In this document: positions 1-8,872 of the stretch, one piece after another
How the letters are laid out: each line of letters opens with the position of its first letter
Position numbering within the stretch: position 1 is the stretch's first letter
NCBI RefSeq assembly: GCF_014656215.1
Contig: NZ_BNBZ01000019.1
Coordinates: forward strand, 62,001 to 126,000
Direction of reading: 5' to 3'
DNA length: 64,000 bases
From: Streptomyces zaomyceticus
GTDB lineage: Bacteria; Actinomycetota; Actinomycetes; Streptomycetales; Streptomycetaceae
Made by a program: the position numbers and the translations under genes
The notes under the pieces: model-generated
The model's input: the letters and a program-made list of their open reading frames with translations, nothing else
Told to the model about the DNA's origin: nothing
Databases searched by the model: none

Positions 1-1
1 C

Positions 2-592
2 TTCACGATCGCCATCGCCTCCGTGATGACGGGCTGCCTCCAGCTCGGACTGTTCGACGAGGCGGCCCGCGCCGCCGTCGCCTTCACCGTGCTGCCGGCC
101 TTCGTCCTCCAACTCCTCGTGAGTGTCCTCGCCTTCGGCGCCCGCGACGTGATCGCGGCGACGCTGATGGCGGTGTTCGCCGGGAGCTGGCTGCCCTACG
201 CGCTCGTCATGCTCAGCGGCGCGCCCGACGGCCTTCAGGTCCTCGGGGTGTTCAACCTGGCGCTCCTCTGCTTCGGGGCCCTGATGACCGCCGTCACCGG
301 GCCCAAGCGCGCGCTGTGGCTGGTCCTCGCGGTCTCCCTGCCCCGCTGGGCGGCCACCGGCCTCGCGGGCATCACCGGCGCCGAATGGCTGACGCGTACA
401 TCCGGCGCCCTGGGCCTCGTGGTGGCGGTGGTCGCGATGTACACGGCGTTCGCCCTGATGCTGGAGGACATGCGCAGCGAGCAGGTCCTGCCCATCGGCC
501 GCAGCGGCCCCGCCCACCTCGCCGTGGAGGGCGACCTGTCCGTCCAGCTCCGCAACCTGGAACGCCAGGCGGGTGTGCGCCGCACGCTCTGA
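2..592 (+). CDS. GPR1/FUN34/SatP-type acetate transporter, 5' end outside window
   Basis: The reading frame is open from the first bases of the window, so the true start lies upstream and only the last 196 residues are seen. They form about five hydrophobic segments followed by a hydrophilic tail. The stretch around residues 150-160 ends in VLPIG, which matches the conserved end of the last helix in the GPR1/FUN34/YaaH (SatP) family of acetate/succinate channels, and the pattern of short helices joined by G-rich turns agrees with that family. The role would be uptake of small monocarboxylates across the cytoplasmic membrane. The C-terminal extension after LPIG (about 35 residues) is typical of actinobacterial members. 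The family call is an inference from motif and topology; the N-terminal signature NPAPLGL cannot be checked here. Confidence 0.6.
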   Translation, partial: FTIAIASVMTGCLQLGLFDEAARAAVAFTVLPAFVLQLLVSVLAFGARDVIAATLMAVFAGSWLPYALVMLSGAPDGLQVLGVFNLALLCFGALMTAVTGPKRALWLVLAVSLPRWAATGLAGITGAEWLTRTSGALGLVVAVVAMYTAFALMLEDMRSEQVLPIGRSGPAHLAVEGDLSVQLRNLERQAGVRRTL

Positions 593-637
593 TCGCACCC
601 ATCCACCCCGTCACACCTCGACAGCACAGGAGCACCC

Positions 638-952
638 ATGGAACCGCAGGTGACGGACCGGCCGGAGAAGTCCCGGTACGAGATCCTCGCCGGTGACGAC
701 GGCACCGAGACCGCCGGCTTCGCCGAGTACCACCTCTCGGAGGGCGAGATCGCCTTCATCCACACCGAGATCGACGGTCGGTTCGCCGGTCGGGGCCTGG
801 GCGGTCTCCTCGCCCGGGGAGCGCTCGACGACGCCCGGGCCCGCGGGCTGCGGGTCCTGCCGTACTGCCCCTTCGTCCGGGGCTGGATCGGCAAGCACCC
901 CGAGTACACCGACCTGGTGCCCGAGGCGAGGCGCGCCCGCTTCGGCCTGTGA
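638..952 (+). CDS. small GNAT-like N-acetyltransferase (Acetyltransf_CG type)
   Basis: A 104-residue protein beginning at an ATG preceded by AGGAG. It matches the short single-domain acetyltransferases of the Acetyltransf_CG (YjdJ-like) type rather than full GNATs: the acetyl-CoA pyrophosphate loop is visible as GRGLGGLLARGAL (about residues 50-62), followed by the family's characteristic CPFVRGWIGKHPEY block near residues 79-92. The N-terminal part is a beta hairpin ending in IDGRFAGRG. These proteins are thought to acetylate small molecules or proteins, but no substrate is established. It lies 45 bases after the transporter fragment and 76 bases before a hydrolase, all on the same strand, so it may be cotranscribed with either. 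Confidence 0.8.
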   Translation: MEPQVTDRPEKSRYEILAGDDGTETAGFAEYHLSEGEIAFIHTEIDGRFAGRGLGGLLARGALDDARARGLRVLPYCPFVRGWIGKHPEYTDLVPEARRARFGL

Positions 953-1028
953 AGCACCACACGAGCACCACAGATCCACCTCTCCCGTCACCAGCACCGT
1001 CCCCCGTCACGCACCGAGGAGTTCCCCC

Positions 1029-1754
1029 ATGCCCCGACACGCCCGTCCCACCGTCGTCCTGGTCCACGGCGCCTTCGCCGACGCCTCCGGCTTCTCCCGC
1101 GTCATTCCCGAACTGTCCGCCGCCGGCTTGGCCGTGATGGCTCCGGCGGTGCCCAACCGCGGCCTCGTCGACGACGCCGCCTACATCGCCTCGGTGATCC
1201 GCGCCGTGGAGGGTCCCGTGATCCTGGTCGGGCACTCCTACGGCGGTGCCGTCATCACCCTCGCCGGCGCGGAGGACAACGTCCGCGCCCTGGTGTACCT
1301 CGCGGGATACGCGCTGGAGGAGGGCGAGAGCCTGGGCGAGCTGCAAGGCCGTTTCCCGGACTCCGGACTCGCCGACGCGCTCGTCCACACCCCGTTCCCG
1401 GTGGCCGGTTCCACCGAGACCGGCACCGATGTCTCGGTGGCGGTCGAGAAGTTCCCCGCCCTCTTCGCGGCGGACGTCGATCCCGGCCTCGCCGCGGTGC
1501 TCGCCGTCTCCCAGCGCCCCCTGGCCGCACGTGCCTTCTCGGAGAAGGCGCCCGTCGCGGCGTGGAGGACCAAGCCCTCGTGGGGCCTGGTCGCCTCCTC
1601 CGACCGCACGATCAACCCCGATGTGGAGCGCTACGGGTACGAGCGTGCCGGTATGACGACCGTCGAGGTCGACTCCTCCCACCTGGTCATGCTCGCCCGC
1701 CCCGAGGCCGTGGCGCAGCTGATCCAGGACGCGGTCCGGGCCACCGCCCACTGA
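1029..1754 (+). CDS. alpha/beta hydrolase, serine nucleophile (HGAFADASG family)
   Basis: A 241-residue single-domain alpha/beta hydrolase. The oxyanion-hole segment VLVHGAFADASG is at residues 10-21 and the nucleophile elbow GHSYGG at 68-73, giving Ser70; the acid and base are probably the Asp in SSDRTI and the His in SSHLVML near the C-terminus. The family resembles plant methylesterases and hydroxynitrile lyases and is common in Streptomyces as hydrolases of unknown substrate. The start was chosen at the ATG eight bases after an AGGA; a longer in-frame extension would run through the preceding GNAT gene and is not credible. A closely similar paralogue lies 16 kb downstream with Asp in place of the catalytic Ser. 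Directly downstream is an AT-rich palindromic region. Confidence 0.85.
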   Translation: MPRHARPTVVLVHGAFADASGFSRVIPELSAAGLAVMAPAVPNRGLVDDAAYIASVIRAVEGPVILVGHSYGGAVITLAGAEDNVRALVYLAGYALEEGESLGELQGRFPDSGLADALVHTPFPVAGSTETGTDVSVAVEKFPALFAADVDPGLAAVLAVSQRPLAARAFSEKAPVAAWRTKPSWGLVASSDRTINPDVERYGYERAGMTTVEVDSSHLVMLARPEAVAQLIQDAVRATAH

Positions 1755-1758
1755 CCCG

Positions 1759-1812
1759 ATCGTTCAAGTTCGAACGATTAGTCGATATTGTTCGAGCGCT
1801 GATAACTTCTGA
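1759..1812 (+). promoter_or_regulatory. AT-rich operator/promoter region of sugar ABC operon
   Basis: The region stands out as AT-rich in a very GC-rich sequence. It has nested inverted repeats: ATCGTTC/GAACGAT (1759-1765 and 1772-1778) and TCGAAC/GTTCGA (1770-1775 and 1790-1795). A plausible -10 lies within CTGATAACTT at about 1799-1808. The repeats are of the size bound by dimeric repressors such as LacI, GntR or DeoR types, which commonly control sugar ABC operons; which one acts here cannot be told. The first repeat could also help terminate the upstream hydrolase transcript. Confidence 0.5.
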
Positions 1813-1856
1813 TCGCCCCGAGAACCTTTCGGCGGGCAATCGGAGGAGATACACCC

Positions 1857-3188
1857 ATGAGGTTCGGCGCGAGGCTCGCTCTCGCGGTCATCACCCTCGT
1901 CGTCACCGTCACCGCCTGCGGCACCCCGCGGAGCAGCGATTCACGGGCGCACACCACCGCGGACTGCGGACCGTACGCCCGGTACGGCGAGCACCCCGGC
2001 ACCGAGGTCACCGTCTACGCGGAGAACCGGGACCGGGAGGCCGACCTTTTCGAAGAGACCTGGGCGGCCTTCGCGGACTGCACGGGAATCGACGTCCAGT
2101 ACGAGGGGGACGGAGAGTTCGAGGCCCGGATCCAGCTCCGGGTCGACGGCGGAAACGCGCCGGACGTGGCGTTCTTCCCCCAGCCCGGGCTCCTGGAACG
2201 CTTCGCGAAGGCGGGGAGGCTCAAGCCCGCGAGCGCCGGGGTCGTGGCCCTCGCGAAGCAGGGCTGGTCGGCCGACTGGAACGGCTACGCGACCGTGGAC
2301 GGCACCCTCTACGGCACACCGCTGGTCGCGAACGTGAAGTCGCTCGTCTGGTACTCGCCCAGGTTCTTCCGCGACAGGGGACTGAGCGTTCCCCGCACCT
2401 GGTCCGAGCTGATGGCCGTGACGGAGAAGGTCGCGGCGTCGGGCGTCAAGCCGTGGTGCGCGGGCATCGAGTCCGCCGAGGCGACCGGCTGGCCCGTGAC
2501 CGACTGGATCGAGGAGGTCCTGCTGCGTCAGCAGGGCACGGACGTGTACGACCAGTGGGTCGCCCACGAGATCCCGTTCAACGATCCCCGGGTGATCAGG
2601 GCCATGGACACCGTGGGGTCCGTCCTCAAGAACGACCGGTACGCCAACGGCGGTTTCGGTCCGGCCCGGTCGATGGCGTCGATCTCCTTCCAGGAGGCGG
2701 GCACACCCGTACTCTCCGGTGACTGCGCGATGCACCGCCAGGCCTCGTTCTACGCCGACCTGTGGCCGAAGGGCACCGAGATCGGGCCGGACGGGGACGT
2801 CCACACCTTCCTCCTTCCGGGGGCCGATCGGACGAGCCGCCCCGTGCTGGGCGGAGGGGTGTTCACCGCGGCGTTCGCCGACCGCCCCGAGGTGCGGGCG
2901 TTCCAGGAGTACCTGGCCACCGCGGACTTCGCGAACGCGCGCATGAAGAAGGGCCCGTTCGTCTCCGCGAACAGGGGAGTGGATCCGGCGAACGCCGCGA
3001 CCCCGGTCGACCGGCTCTCGATCCAGCTCCTCCAGGACCCCAGGACACAGTTCAGGTTCGACGGTTCGGACCTGATGCCGGCGTCGGTCGGCGCCGGCAC
3101 GTTCTGGAGGGGAGCCGTCGACTGGATCGGCGGCGCGAGCACCCGGCAGGTCGCCGACTCCGTCGAACGGTCCTGGCCGGAGAACTGA
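1857..3188 (+). CDS. sugar ABC transporter substrate-binding lipoprotein
   Basis: A 443-residue extracellular solute-binding protein of the CUT1 (family 1, SBP_bac_1/SBP_bac_8) type. It starts with a lipoprotein signal (positive MRFGAR, hydrophobic stretch, VTAC with the lipidated Cys21). The mature part has the GGNAPDVAFFPQPGLL segment at about residues 97-112, which recalls the AglE-like alpha-glucoside binders, but the sugar cannot be assigned from sequence alone. It captures the sugar outside the membrane and hands it to the two following permeases. The ATG follows GGAGGAG at eight to nine bases. Its stop overlaps the next start by one base (TGATG), so translation is coupled. No ATPase gene follows; Streptomyces CUT1 importers usually share the distant ATPase MsiK. 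Confidence 0.9.
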   Translation: MRFGARLALAVITLVVTVTACGTPRSSDSRAHTTADCGPYARYGEHPGTEVTVYAENRDREADLFEETWAAFADCTGIDVQYEGDGEFEARIQLRVDGGNAPDVAFFPQPGLLERFAKAGRLKPASAGVVALAKQGWSADWNGYATVDGTLYGTPLVANVKSLVWYSPRFFRDRGLSVPRTWSELMAVTEKVAASGVKPWCAGIESAEATGWPVTDWIEEVLLRQQGTDVYDQWVAHEIPFNDPRVIRAMDTVGSVLKNDRYANGGFGPARSMASISFQEAGTPVLSGDCAMHRQASFYADLWPKGTEIGPDGDVHTFLLPGADRTSRPVLGGGVFTAAFADRPEVRAFQEYLATADFANARMKKGPFVSANRGVDPANAATPVDRLSIQLLQDPRTQFRFDGSDLMPASVGAGTFWRGAVDWIGGASTRQVADSVERSWPEN

Positions 3189-4153
3189 TGTCGTTCGACG
3201 CCGTAGCCCAGCAGCCCAAGCTGATGTACCTTCTCCAGGGCCTCGCCGCCTTCGCGGCGGTGGTCTCCGTGATCCTCCTCGCACTGCACCGGGCGCCGGT
3301 ACGGAGGAGGGCCGCGGCCCTGATCCTGCTGGCCCCCGCGCTGCTGCTCCTCACGGTCGGTCTTCTCCTGCCCGGCCTGCGCACCCTGGCGCTGTCGTTC
3401 ACCGACGACGGGGGAGACACGTGGGCGGGCCTCGACAACTACGTCTGGATGGTCACCGACCCCCGGGCCCTGGTGGTGCTGCGCAACACCCTGGCCTGGG
3501 TGGTGCTCGTGCCGTCGCTGACGACCGCGGTCGGTCTGCTCTACGCGGGGGCCGTCGTGCGGTCACGGTTCAGGACCTTCGCGCTGTCCCTCCTCCTGAT
3601 GCCGATGGCGATCTCCTTCGTCGGCGCGGGTGTCGTCTGGAAGTTCGTGTACGCCTACCGTCCCGCGGCGGTCGAGCAGATCGGGCTGCTGAACCGGCTC
3701 GTCGTCGCGTTCGGCGGCGAACCGCGGCAATGGCTCGTGGACTCCCCCTGGAACGTCATGTTCCTCATCGTGGCGATGGTGTGGACGCAGGCGGGCTTCG
3801 CGGCCGTCCTGCTGGCCGGCGCGATCAGGGCCGTTCCCGGTGAGCTCACCGAGGCGGCCCGGCTCGACGGCGCGTCCCCCCGGCAGATCTTCTGGCGGAT
3901 CACCGTGCCGTCGATCAGGCCCACTCTGCTCGTCGTGGTCCTCGCCCAGGCGATCGGCACCTTCAAGGCCTTCGACATCGTCAAGACCATGACCGGCGGA
4001 CAGTTCGGCACGGGCGTCATCGCCCACGAGATGTACGACCAGGCCTTCCGTTACGGCGAGACGGGCCGCGGCGCGGCGCTCGCCGTGGTCCTCTTTCTCC
4101 TCGTCACCCCCTTCGTCGCCCACCAGGTCCGGGCGCGGCGGAGGACGGGGTGA
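3188..4153 (+). CDS. sugar ABC transporter permease (first)
   Basis: A 321-residue inner-membrane permease of the MalF/CUT1 type. About seven hydrophobic segments are visible, and the cytoplasmic EAA loop that contacts the ATPase reads TEAARLDGASPRQIFWRITVP at about residues 221-241. The start ATG overlaps the stop of the binding-protein gene, which fits operon structure; an upstream in-frame extension would overlap that gene by over 400 bases and is rejected. The last four bases overlap the next permease start (GTGA). It forms the heterodimeric pore together with the second permease. Confidence 0.9.
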   Translation: MSFDAVAQQPKLMYLLQGLAAFAAVVSVILLALHRAPVRRRAAALILLAPALLLLTVGLLLPGLRTLALSFTDDGGDTWAGLDNYVWMVTDPRALVVLRNTLAWVVLVPSLTTAVGLLYAGAVVRSRFRTFALSLLLMPMAISFVGAGVVWKFVYAYRPAAVEQIGLLNRLVVAFGGEPRQWLVDSPWNVMFLIVAMVWTQAGFAAVLLAGAIRAVPGELTEAARLDGASPRQIFWRITVPSIRPTLLVVVLAQAIGTFKAFDIVKTMTGGQFGTGVIAHEMYDQAFRYGETGRGAALAVVLFLLVTPFVAHQVRARRRTG

Positions 4154-5037
4154 CCTGCGTCCGGGAGCGCCTGGCCTCCCGTGCCTTCACAGCGATCGCC
4201 GTGGTGATCGCGGTCCTCTGGACGACACCGACCCTCGGTGTCCTGCTCTCCTCGTTCCGACCCGAGGAGGAGATCAGGACGACGGGCTGGTGGAGCGTGT
4301 TCGGTACGCCGCGCCTCACGCTCGACAACTACGCCGAGGTGCTGTCCGGCGGCGGGAACGGGTCGGGGCGGCTCGCGGAGCACTTCGTCAACTCCGTCGT
4401 CATCGCCCTTCCCTCGGTGCTGTTCCCGCTCGTCCTCGCCTTCCTCGCGGCGTACGCCCTGGCGTGGGTCGACTTCAGGGGGCGGGACGCGCTCGTCGTC
4501 GGCATCTTCGCGCTCCAGATCGTGCCGCTCCAGATGGCGCTCGTTCCCCTCCTGAAGCTCTTCTCCGAGGGCTGGCTGTTCCTGCCCGCCTGGCACCTCA
4601 CCGGGCCCGCGCGGTTCGGCCAGGTGTGGTTCGCCCACACGGTCTTCGCGCTGCCGTTCGCGGTGTTCCTCCTGCACAACGTCCTGGCCGGGCTGCCCCG
4701 GGACCTCATCGAGGCCGCCCGCGTCGACGGCGCGTCGCACGGGACGCTGCTGCTCCGGATCGTGCTGCCACTGGCCCGCCCCGCCCTGGTCACCTTCGCC
4801 GTCATCCAGTTCATCTGGGTGTGGAACGACCTCCTCGTGGCACTGACGCTGTCGGGAGGAACGGCCGAGACCGCGCCGATGACGGTCGGACTGGTGAGCC
4901 TGGCCGGGACGTACGGCAACGAGTGGCAGCGGCTCACCGCGGGAGCCTTCGTGGCGGCGTCCGTCCCGCTGCTCGTCTTCCTCTCCCTCCGGCGGCACTT
5001 CGCACGGGGACTGCTCGCCGGATCGGTCAAGGGATGA
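4150..5037 (+). CDS. sugar ABC transporter permease (second)
   Basis: A 295-residue permease of the MalG/CUT1 type with six predicted membrane segments. The EAA motif reads DLIEAARVDGASHGTLLLRI at about residues 185-204, and the protein ends with the usual RRHFARGLLAGSVKG tail of MalG-like subunits. It begins with GTG inside the end of the previous permease gene (GTGA overlap) and its own stop overlaps the start of the LAL regulator gene by four bases (ATGA). Together with the two genes before it, it makes a complete importer apart from the ATPase. Confidence 0.9.
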   Translation: MTCVRERLASRAFTAIAVVIAVLWTTPTLGVLLSSFRPEEEIRTTGWWSVFGTPRLTLDNYAEVLSGGGNGSGRLAEHFVNSVVIALPSVLFPLVLAFLAAYALAWVDFRGRDALVVGIFALQIVPLQMALVPLLKLFSEGWLFLPAWHLTGPARFGQVWFAHTVFALPFAVFLLHNVLAGLPRDLIEAARVDGASHGTLLLRIVLPLARPALVTFAVIQFIWVWNDLLVALTLSGGTAETAPMTVGLVSLAGTYGNEWQRLTAGAFVAASVPLLVFLSLRRHFARGLLAGSVKG

Positions 5038-7799
5038 GCCCCGACCGGCCCGAGGAACCGGAGGAGCACGGCGGGGCTGCAAGGGTCGGCCGGGCCGGGC
5101 TGCGGGGCCGCGAAGCCGAGCTGGAGCGGCTGCGCGCCCTGGTCCAGGCGGTGCGCGACGGCGAGGGAGGAGCGATCGCACTGCTCCTGGGCGAGCCCGG
5201 GATCGGCAAGACCGTACTGCTGCGGGAGACCGAGTCGATCGCACGCGCCCACGGATTCCTCGTCAGCCATGGACGCGCCGAGGAACTGCACGAGCTGGCA
5301 CCCCTCGCCTCACTGGCCTCGGGGCTCCTGCACGGTGACCCGCCGCTGCTGTCCAGCACGGACTTCGGGGACCTCGCGGACCGCCACGACCAGCGCATCT
5401 GGCTCGTCGAACGGCTGGCCCAGCTCATCGAGGAGCGCTCGGCGGGCACGCCCGTACTGATCGCGGTCGACGACGTCCACTGGGCCGACCCGCTGAGCCG
5501 GTTCGCCCTGAGCGTCCTGCCGGCAAGGCTGCTCAGCTCCCCGGTCCTCTGGCTGCTCGCGGGCAGGAACGACCCGGAACTGTACGGGCGGGGCCCGCGG
5601 ACCACGACCCTTCACCTCCGGCCGCTGTCCGACACGGCCCTGGCCGAGCTGGCACGCGACGCCCTGGGCGGGGAGGTGCCGCATCGGGTCGCGGAGCTCC
5701 TCGACGGAGCGGGAGGCAACCCCTTCCTCGCGGCCGAGATGCTCACGGGCATCGCCGCGTCGGGCGCGGACGGGCCGCAACCGCCCCGGAGACTGGTCCT
5801 CGGTGTACGCGACCGGCTGGCCGACCTCCGGCCGGACACCCTCCACTTCCTGCGGGTCGGCTCGGTCCTCGGCAGCGCGTTCAGGCTCGCCGACGCCGCG
5901 GCCCTGTGCGGCCGGCCCGCCTCCGGACTCGGCGCCGAACTGGACGAGGCGATCTCCGCCCAGCTTCTCCACGACGACGGCGAACGCCTCCGCTTCCGCC
6001 ACGACCTGCTCCGCCAGGCGGTGTACGCCGACCTCACCCCCTCCGTACGCCGGGCACTCCACCGGGAGGCCGCCAGCCGCCTCGTCGCGGCGGGCCACAG
6101 CTCCACCGACGCGGTCCCGCATCTGCTGAAGAGCGCCGAACCCGGGGACCAGGAGGCGATCACGCTGCTCGGCACGGCGGCCGCGGACGTGATCGCCGTG
6201 ATGCCCGACCTCGCCGCCGACCTGGCCGTACGCGCCCTGGAACTCGTCCCGCCCCGCGCGCCCACGGTGTTCGACGTGGGAGAACAGGCCATCGTCGCGC
6301 TGACCCGCGCGGGCCGGTACACCCGGGCGCGGGAGACCGGCGACGCGCTGCTCTCCCGGCAGCCTCCGCTGGACGTCTTCGCCCGTCTGCAGTCCGTCCT
6401 CGGCGACACGCTGTGGCATCTCGACGACGTCCACGAGCTGACCCGCCGCTCCACGGCGGCGCTGGCGGTCGTCACCGATCCGGTGATCCGCGCCCGGCTG
6501 ACCGCCCGGCAGGCCCTGGCCCGGTCCCGTGGACGCGACCTCGCGGCCGCTCGCGAGACCGGCGAACGGGCGCTCGCCGAGGCGGAGTCGGCCGGCGACC
6601 GGGAGGCCCGCGTCCTCGCGCTGTGGGGCCTCGGCGAGACGGCCCTCAACGCGGGCGACGGCGCCGCCGCCGTCGAACACCACACGGCACTGAGCGTGTT
6701 CGACGCGGCCTTCCTCCCCGAGGAGGCCGTCGCACGGATCCACACGGACGACTTCGACACCGTACGGCGACTGCTCCGGACGGCGGGCGACGCCCCTCTG
6801 CGCCCCGCCATGCTGATCTGGGCCCAGGGCACCCTGAACATGGGGCTCGGCAGGCTCGACGACGCGGACGCCGACCTCGTCACTGCCGAACGGCTTGAAG
6901 CGGACCTCCGGGTACCCGGCAACCTGGTCAACATCCGCGTCAACCGCGGCCTCCTCGCGATGCTGCGGGGCGACCGCGAAGCCGCCGGGGAACACCTGGA
7001 CGTCGTGAGGACGACCGTGGCCGACCGGCCGAACACGGGCAACCACGCCACGCACCAGTACCTCGAGGCCGTCCTCGCCGACGCCGACGGCGACCACGCG
7101 GCAGCGGGCGAACTGCTCCGGTCCGCGCAGCGGGACCACCCCTTCCTCCGGTGGCGACTGCTGCGCCCCCATGTCGTCCAGGCCGTGCGGATCGCCCTGC
7201 GCGCCGGGGACCGGACCCTGGCCGAGGACCTCGTGGCCCAAGCGGCGGAGCACGCCGCCCGCAACCCCTCCGTGCCGACCGCACAGGGGACGGCCGCCCA
7301 CGCGGCCGGCCTGCTGAACGCCGACCGCGAACTCCTGGAGCGCGCGGTCCGCGTCCTCGCCACCGGCCCCCGGCCGCTGCCCCTCGCCGCGGCCTCCGCC
7401 GACCTCGGGCGTGCGCTGCAGAGCGCGGGCGACACCGCCGCGGTACCCGCCCTGAACAGGGCGTACGACATCTACGCGGCGGCGGGGGCGGACGTCGAGG
7501 CCGACCGGGTCCGAGCCGATCCGGCGCGGGCCACCAGCCGCTCCGGCCGGCGGGCCGGAGGCCTCCGACCACGCCCCGAACAGGGCTGGGACGCGCTCAC
7601 GGCCACGGAACGCAAGGTGGCCCGGCTGATCGCCGCGGGCCACACCAACCGGTCGGCCGCGGAGGCCCTCGTCGTCTCCCCGCACACGGTCAACACCCAT
7701 CTGGCATCGATCTTCCGCAAGCTCTCGGTGCGATCGAGGGTCCACCTGGCGCGGATCGTGCTCGCGGAGGGCGACACCGCGCCGGCCGGCGGAGGCTGA
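5034..7799 (+). CDS. LuxR-family transcriptional regulator of the LAL (MalT-like) type
   Basis: A 921-residue regulator. The N-terminal AAA/STAND ATPase has Walker A GEPGIGKT at residues 53-60 and Walker B with VLIAVDDVHWAD at about 140-151; the middle is an alpha-helical TPR-like region rich in Ala, Arg and Glu; the C-terminal 60 residues form a LuxR helix-turn-helix (LTATERKVARLIAAGHTNRS and the recognition helix VSPHTVNTHLASIFRKL). Such proteins are ATP-dependent activators, with MalT as the classical case responding to maltotriose. Its start overlaps the permease stop (ATGA), so it is translationally coupled to a sugar importer, which suggests that it responds to the imported sugar or a metabolite. 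The ATPase motifs look intact. Confidence 0.9.
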   Translation: MSPDRPEEPEEHGGAARVGRAGLRGREAELERLRALVQAVRDGEGGAIALLLGEPGIGKTVLLRETESIARAHGFLVSHGRAEELHELAPLASLASGLLHGDPPLLSSTDFGDLADRHDQRIWLVERLAQLIEERSAGTPVLIAVDDVHWADPLSRFALSVLPARLLSSPVLWLLAGRNDPELYGRGPRTTTLHLRPLSDTALAELARDALGGEVPHRVAELLDGAGGNPFLAAEMLTGIAASGADGPQPPRRLVLGVRDRLADLRPDTLHFLRVGSVLGSAFRLADAAALCGRPASGLGAELDEAISAQLLHDDGERLRFRHDLLRQAVYADLTPSVRRALHREAASRLVAAGHSSTDAVPHLLKSAEPGDQEAITLLGTAAADVIAVMPDLAADLAVRALELVPPRAPTVFDVGEQAIVALTRAGRYTRARETGDALLSRQPPLDVFARLQSVLGDTLWHLDDVHELTRRSTAALAVVTDPVIRARLTARQALARSRGRDLAAARETGERALAEAESAGDREARVLALWGLGETALNAGDGAAAVEHHTALSVFDAAFLPEEAVARIHTDDFDTVRRLLRTAGDAPLRPAMLIWAQGTLNMGLGRLDDADADLVTAERLEADLRVPGNLVNIRVNRGLLAMLRGDREAAGEHLDVVRTTVADRPNTGNHATHQYLEAVLADADGDHAAAGELLRSAQRDHPFLRWRLLRPHVVQAVRIALRAGDRTLAEDLVAQAAEHAARNPSVPTAQGTAAHAAGLLNADRELLERAVRVLATGPRPLPLAAASADLGRALQSAGDTAAVPALNRAYDIYAAAGADVEADRVRADPARATSRSGRRAGGLRPRPEQGWDALTATERKVARLIAAGHTNRSAAEALVVSPHTVNTHLASIFRKLSVRSRVHLARIVLAEGDTAPAGGG

Positions 7800-7933
7800 G
7801 TGACCTCTGCGCCCCCGTGCAAGGTGCGGTGCGCGCGACGACAACACGGGGTGCGGAGCCGGTCCTAGCGTGACGGGAGTACCGCGCCGCCCCGACGCGC
7901 GGACCAGCCACCCCGAAGCGAGGAAGCAACCCC

Positions 7934-8770
7934 ATGCCGTACATCACCGTGGGCCAGGAGAACACCAACCCCGTCGAGCTGTACTTCGAGGACCAGGGGG
8001 CCGGGCAGCCCGTCGTCCTCATCCACGGCTTCCCGCTCGACGGCCGCTCCTGGGAACGCCAGAGCGCCGCACTGCTCGACGCCGGCCACCGCGTGATCAC
8101 ATACGACCGCCGCGGTTTCGGCCAGTCCTCGCAGCCGGCCACCGGCTACGACTACGACACCTTCGCGGCCGACCTGAACACCGTGATGGAGACGCTCGAC
8201 CTGAACGACGCCGTCCTGGTCGGCTTCTCCATGGGCACCGGCGAGGTAGCCCGCTACGTGTCCACGTACGGCTCCGGCCGGGTCGCCAAGGTCGCCTTCC
8301 TGGCCTCCCTCGAGCCCTGCCTGCTCAAGAGCGACGACAACCCGGACGGCGTCGCCCCGAAGGAGTTCTTCGACGGCGTCGTCGCCGCCGTCAAGGCCGA
8401 CCGCTACGCCTACTACACGGCCTTCTTCAACGACTTCTACAACCTCGACGAGAACCTGGGCAGCCGCATCAGCGAGGAGGCCGTCCGCCACAGCTGGGAC
8501 ACCGCGGCCCGCGGCGGCTCCTTCGCCGCGTCCGCCGCGCCGGCGACCTGGTACACCGACTTCCGCGCCGACATCCCCGCCGTCGACGTCCCGGCCCTGA
8601 TCCTGCACGGCACCGCCGACCGCATCCTGCCGGCCGAGGGCACCGCGCGGCCCTTCCACAAGGCGCTCCCGTCGGCCGACTACGTCGAGGTCGAGGGCGC
8701 CCCGCACGGTCTGCTGTGGACCCACGCCGAGGAGGTCAACGCCGCCCTCCTCGCCTTCCTGGCGAAGTGA
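7934..8770 (+). CDS. alpha/beta hydrolase, non-heme chloroperoxidase (perhydrolase) type
   Basis: A 278-residue alpha/beta hydrolase of the cofactor-free bromo/chloroperoxidase group. The HGFPLDGRSWE segment (residues 31-41), DRRGFGQSS, the nucleophile elbow GFSMG with Ser99, the acid in HGTADRILP and the base in GAPHGLLWTH are all characteristic of the BpoA2/Cpo-like enzymes. In vitro these halogenate by making peracids, but their natural role is usually ester hydrolysis. A TAGCGT-type -10 element lies about 65 bases upstream, separating it from the LAL gene. A strong hairpin follows the stop codon, so it is probably a single-gene unit. Confidence 0.88.
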   Translation: MPYITVGQENTNPVELYFEDQGAGQPVVLIHGFPLDGRSWERQSAALLDAGHRVITYDRRGFGQSSQPATGYDYDTFAADLNTVMETLDLNDAVLVGFSMGTGEVARYVSTYGSGRVAKVAFLASLEPCLLKSDDNPDGVAPKEFFDGVVAAVKADRYAYYTAFFNDFYNLDENLGSRISEEAVRHSWDTAARGGSFAASAAPATWYTDFRADIPAVDVPALILHGTADRILPAEGTARPFHKALPSADYVEVEGAPHGLLWTHAEEVNAALLAFLAK

Positions 8771-8787
8771 CGCCGCACCGTTGACCC

Positions 8788-8822
8788 GCCGGGTGACGCC
8801 GGAGCCCCCGGCGTCACCCGGC
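8788..8822 (+). terminator. hairpin terminator after perhydrolase-like gene
   Basis: A 15-bp perfect stem (8788-8802 with 8808-8822, five-base loop) lies 18 bases after the stop codon. There is no T-run, as is common for actinobacterial terminators. It separates the hydrolase gene from the LLM monooxygenase gene. Confidence 0.65.
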
Positions 8823-8872
8823 CCCGGTTCCCCGGCCCGGGAACCGGACGAGCCCAGGAGAGCGGACACCCC

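Noticed and set aside
23..592. A complete gene starting at the ATG at position 23
   Set aside because: The frame is open back to the window edge and the family has further N-terminal helices, so the gene is almost certainly cut by the window border.
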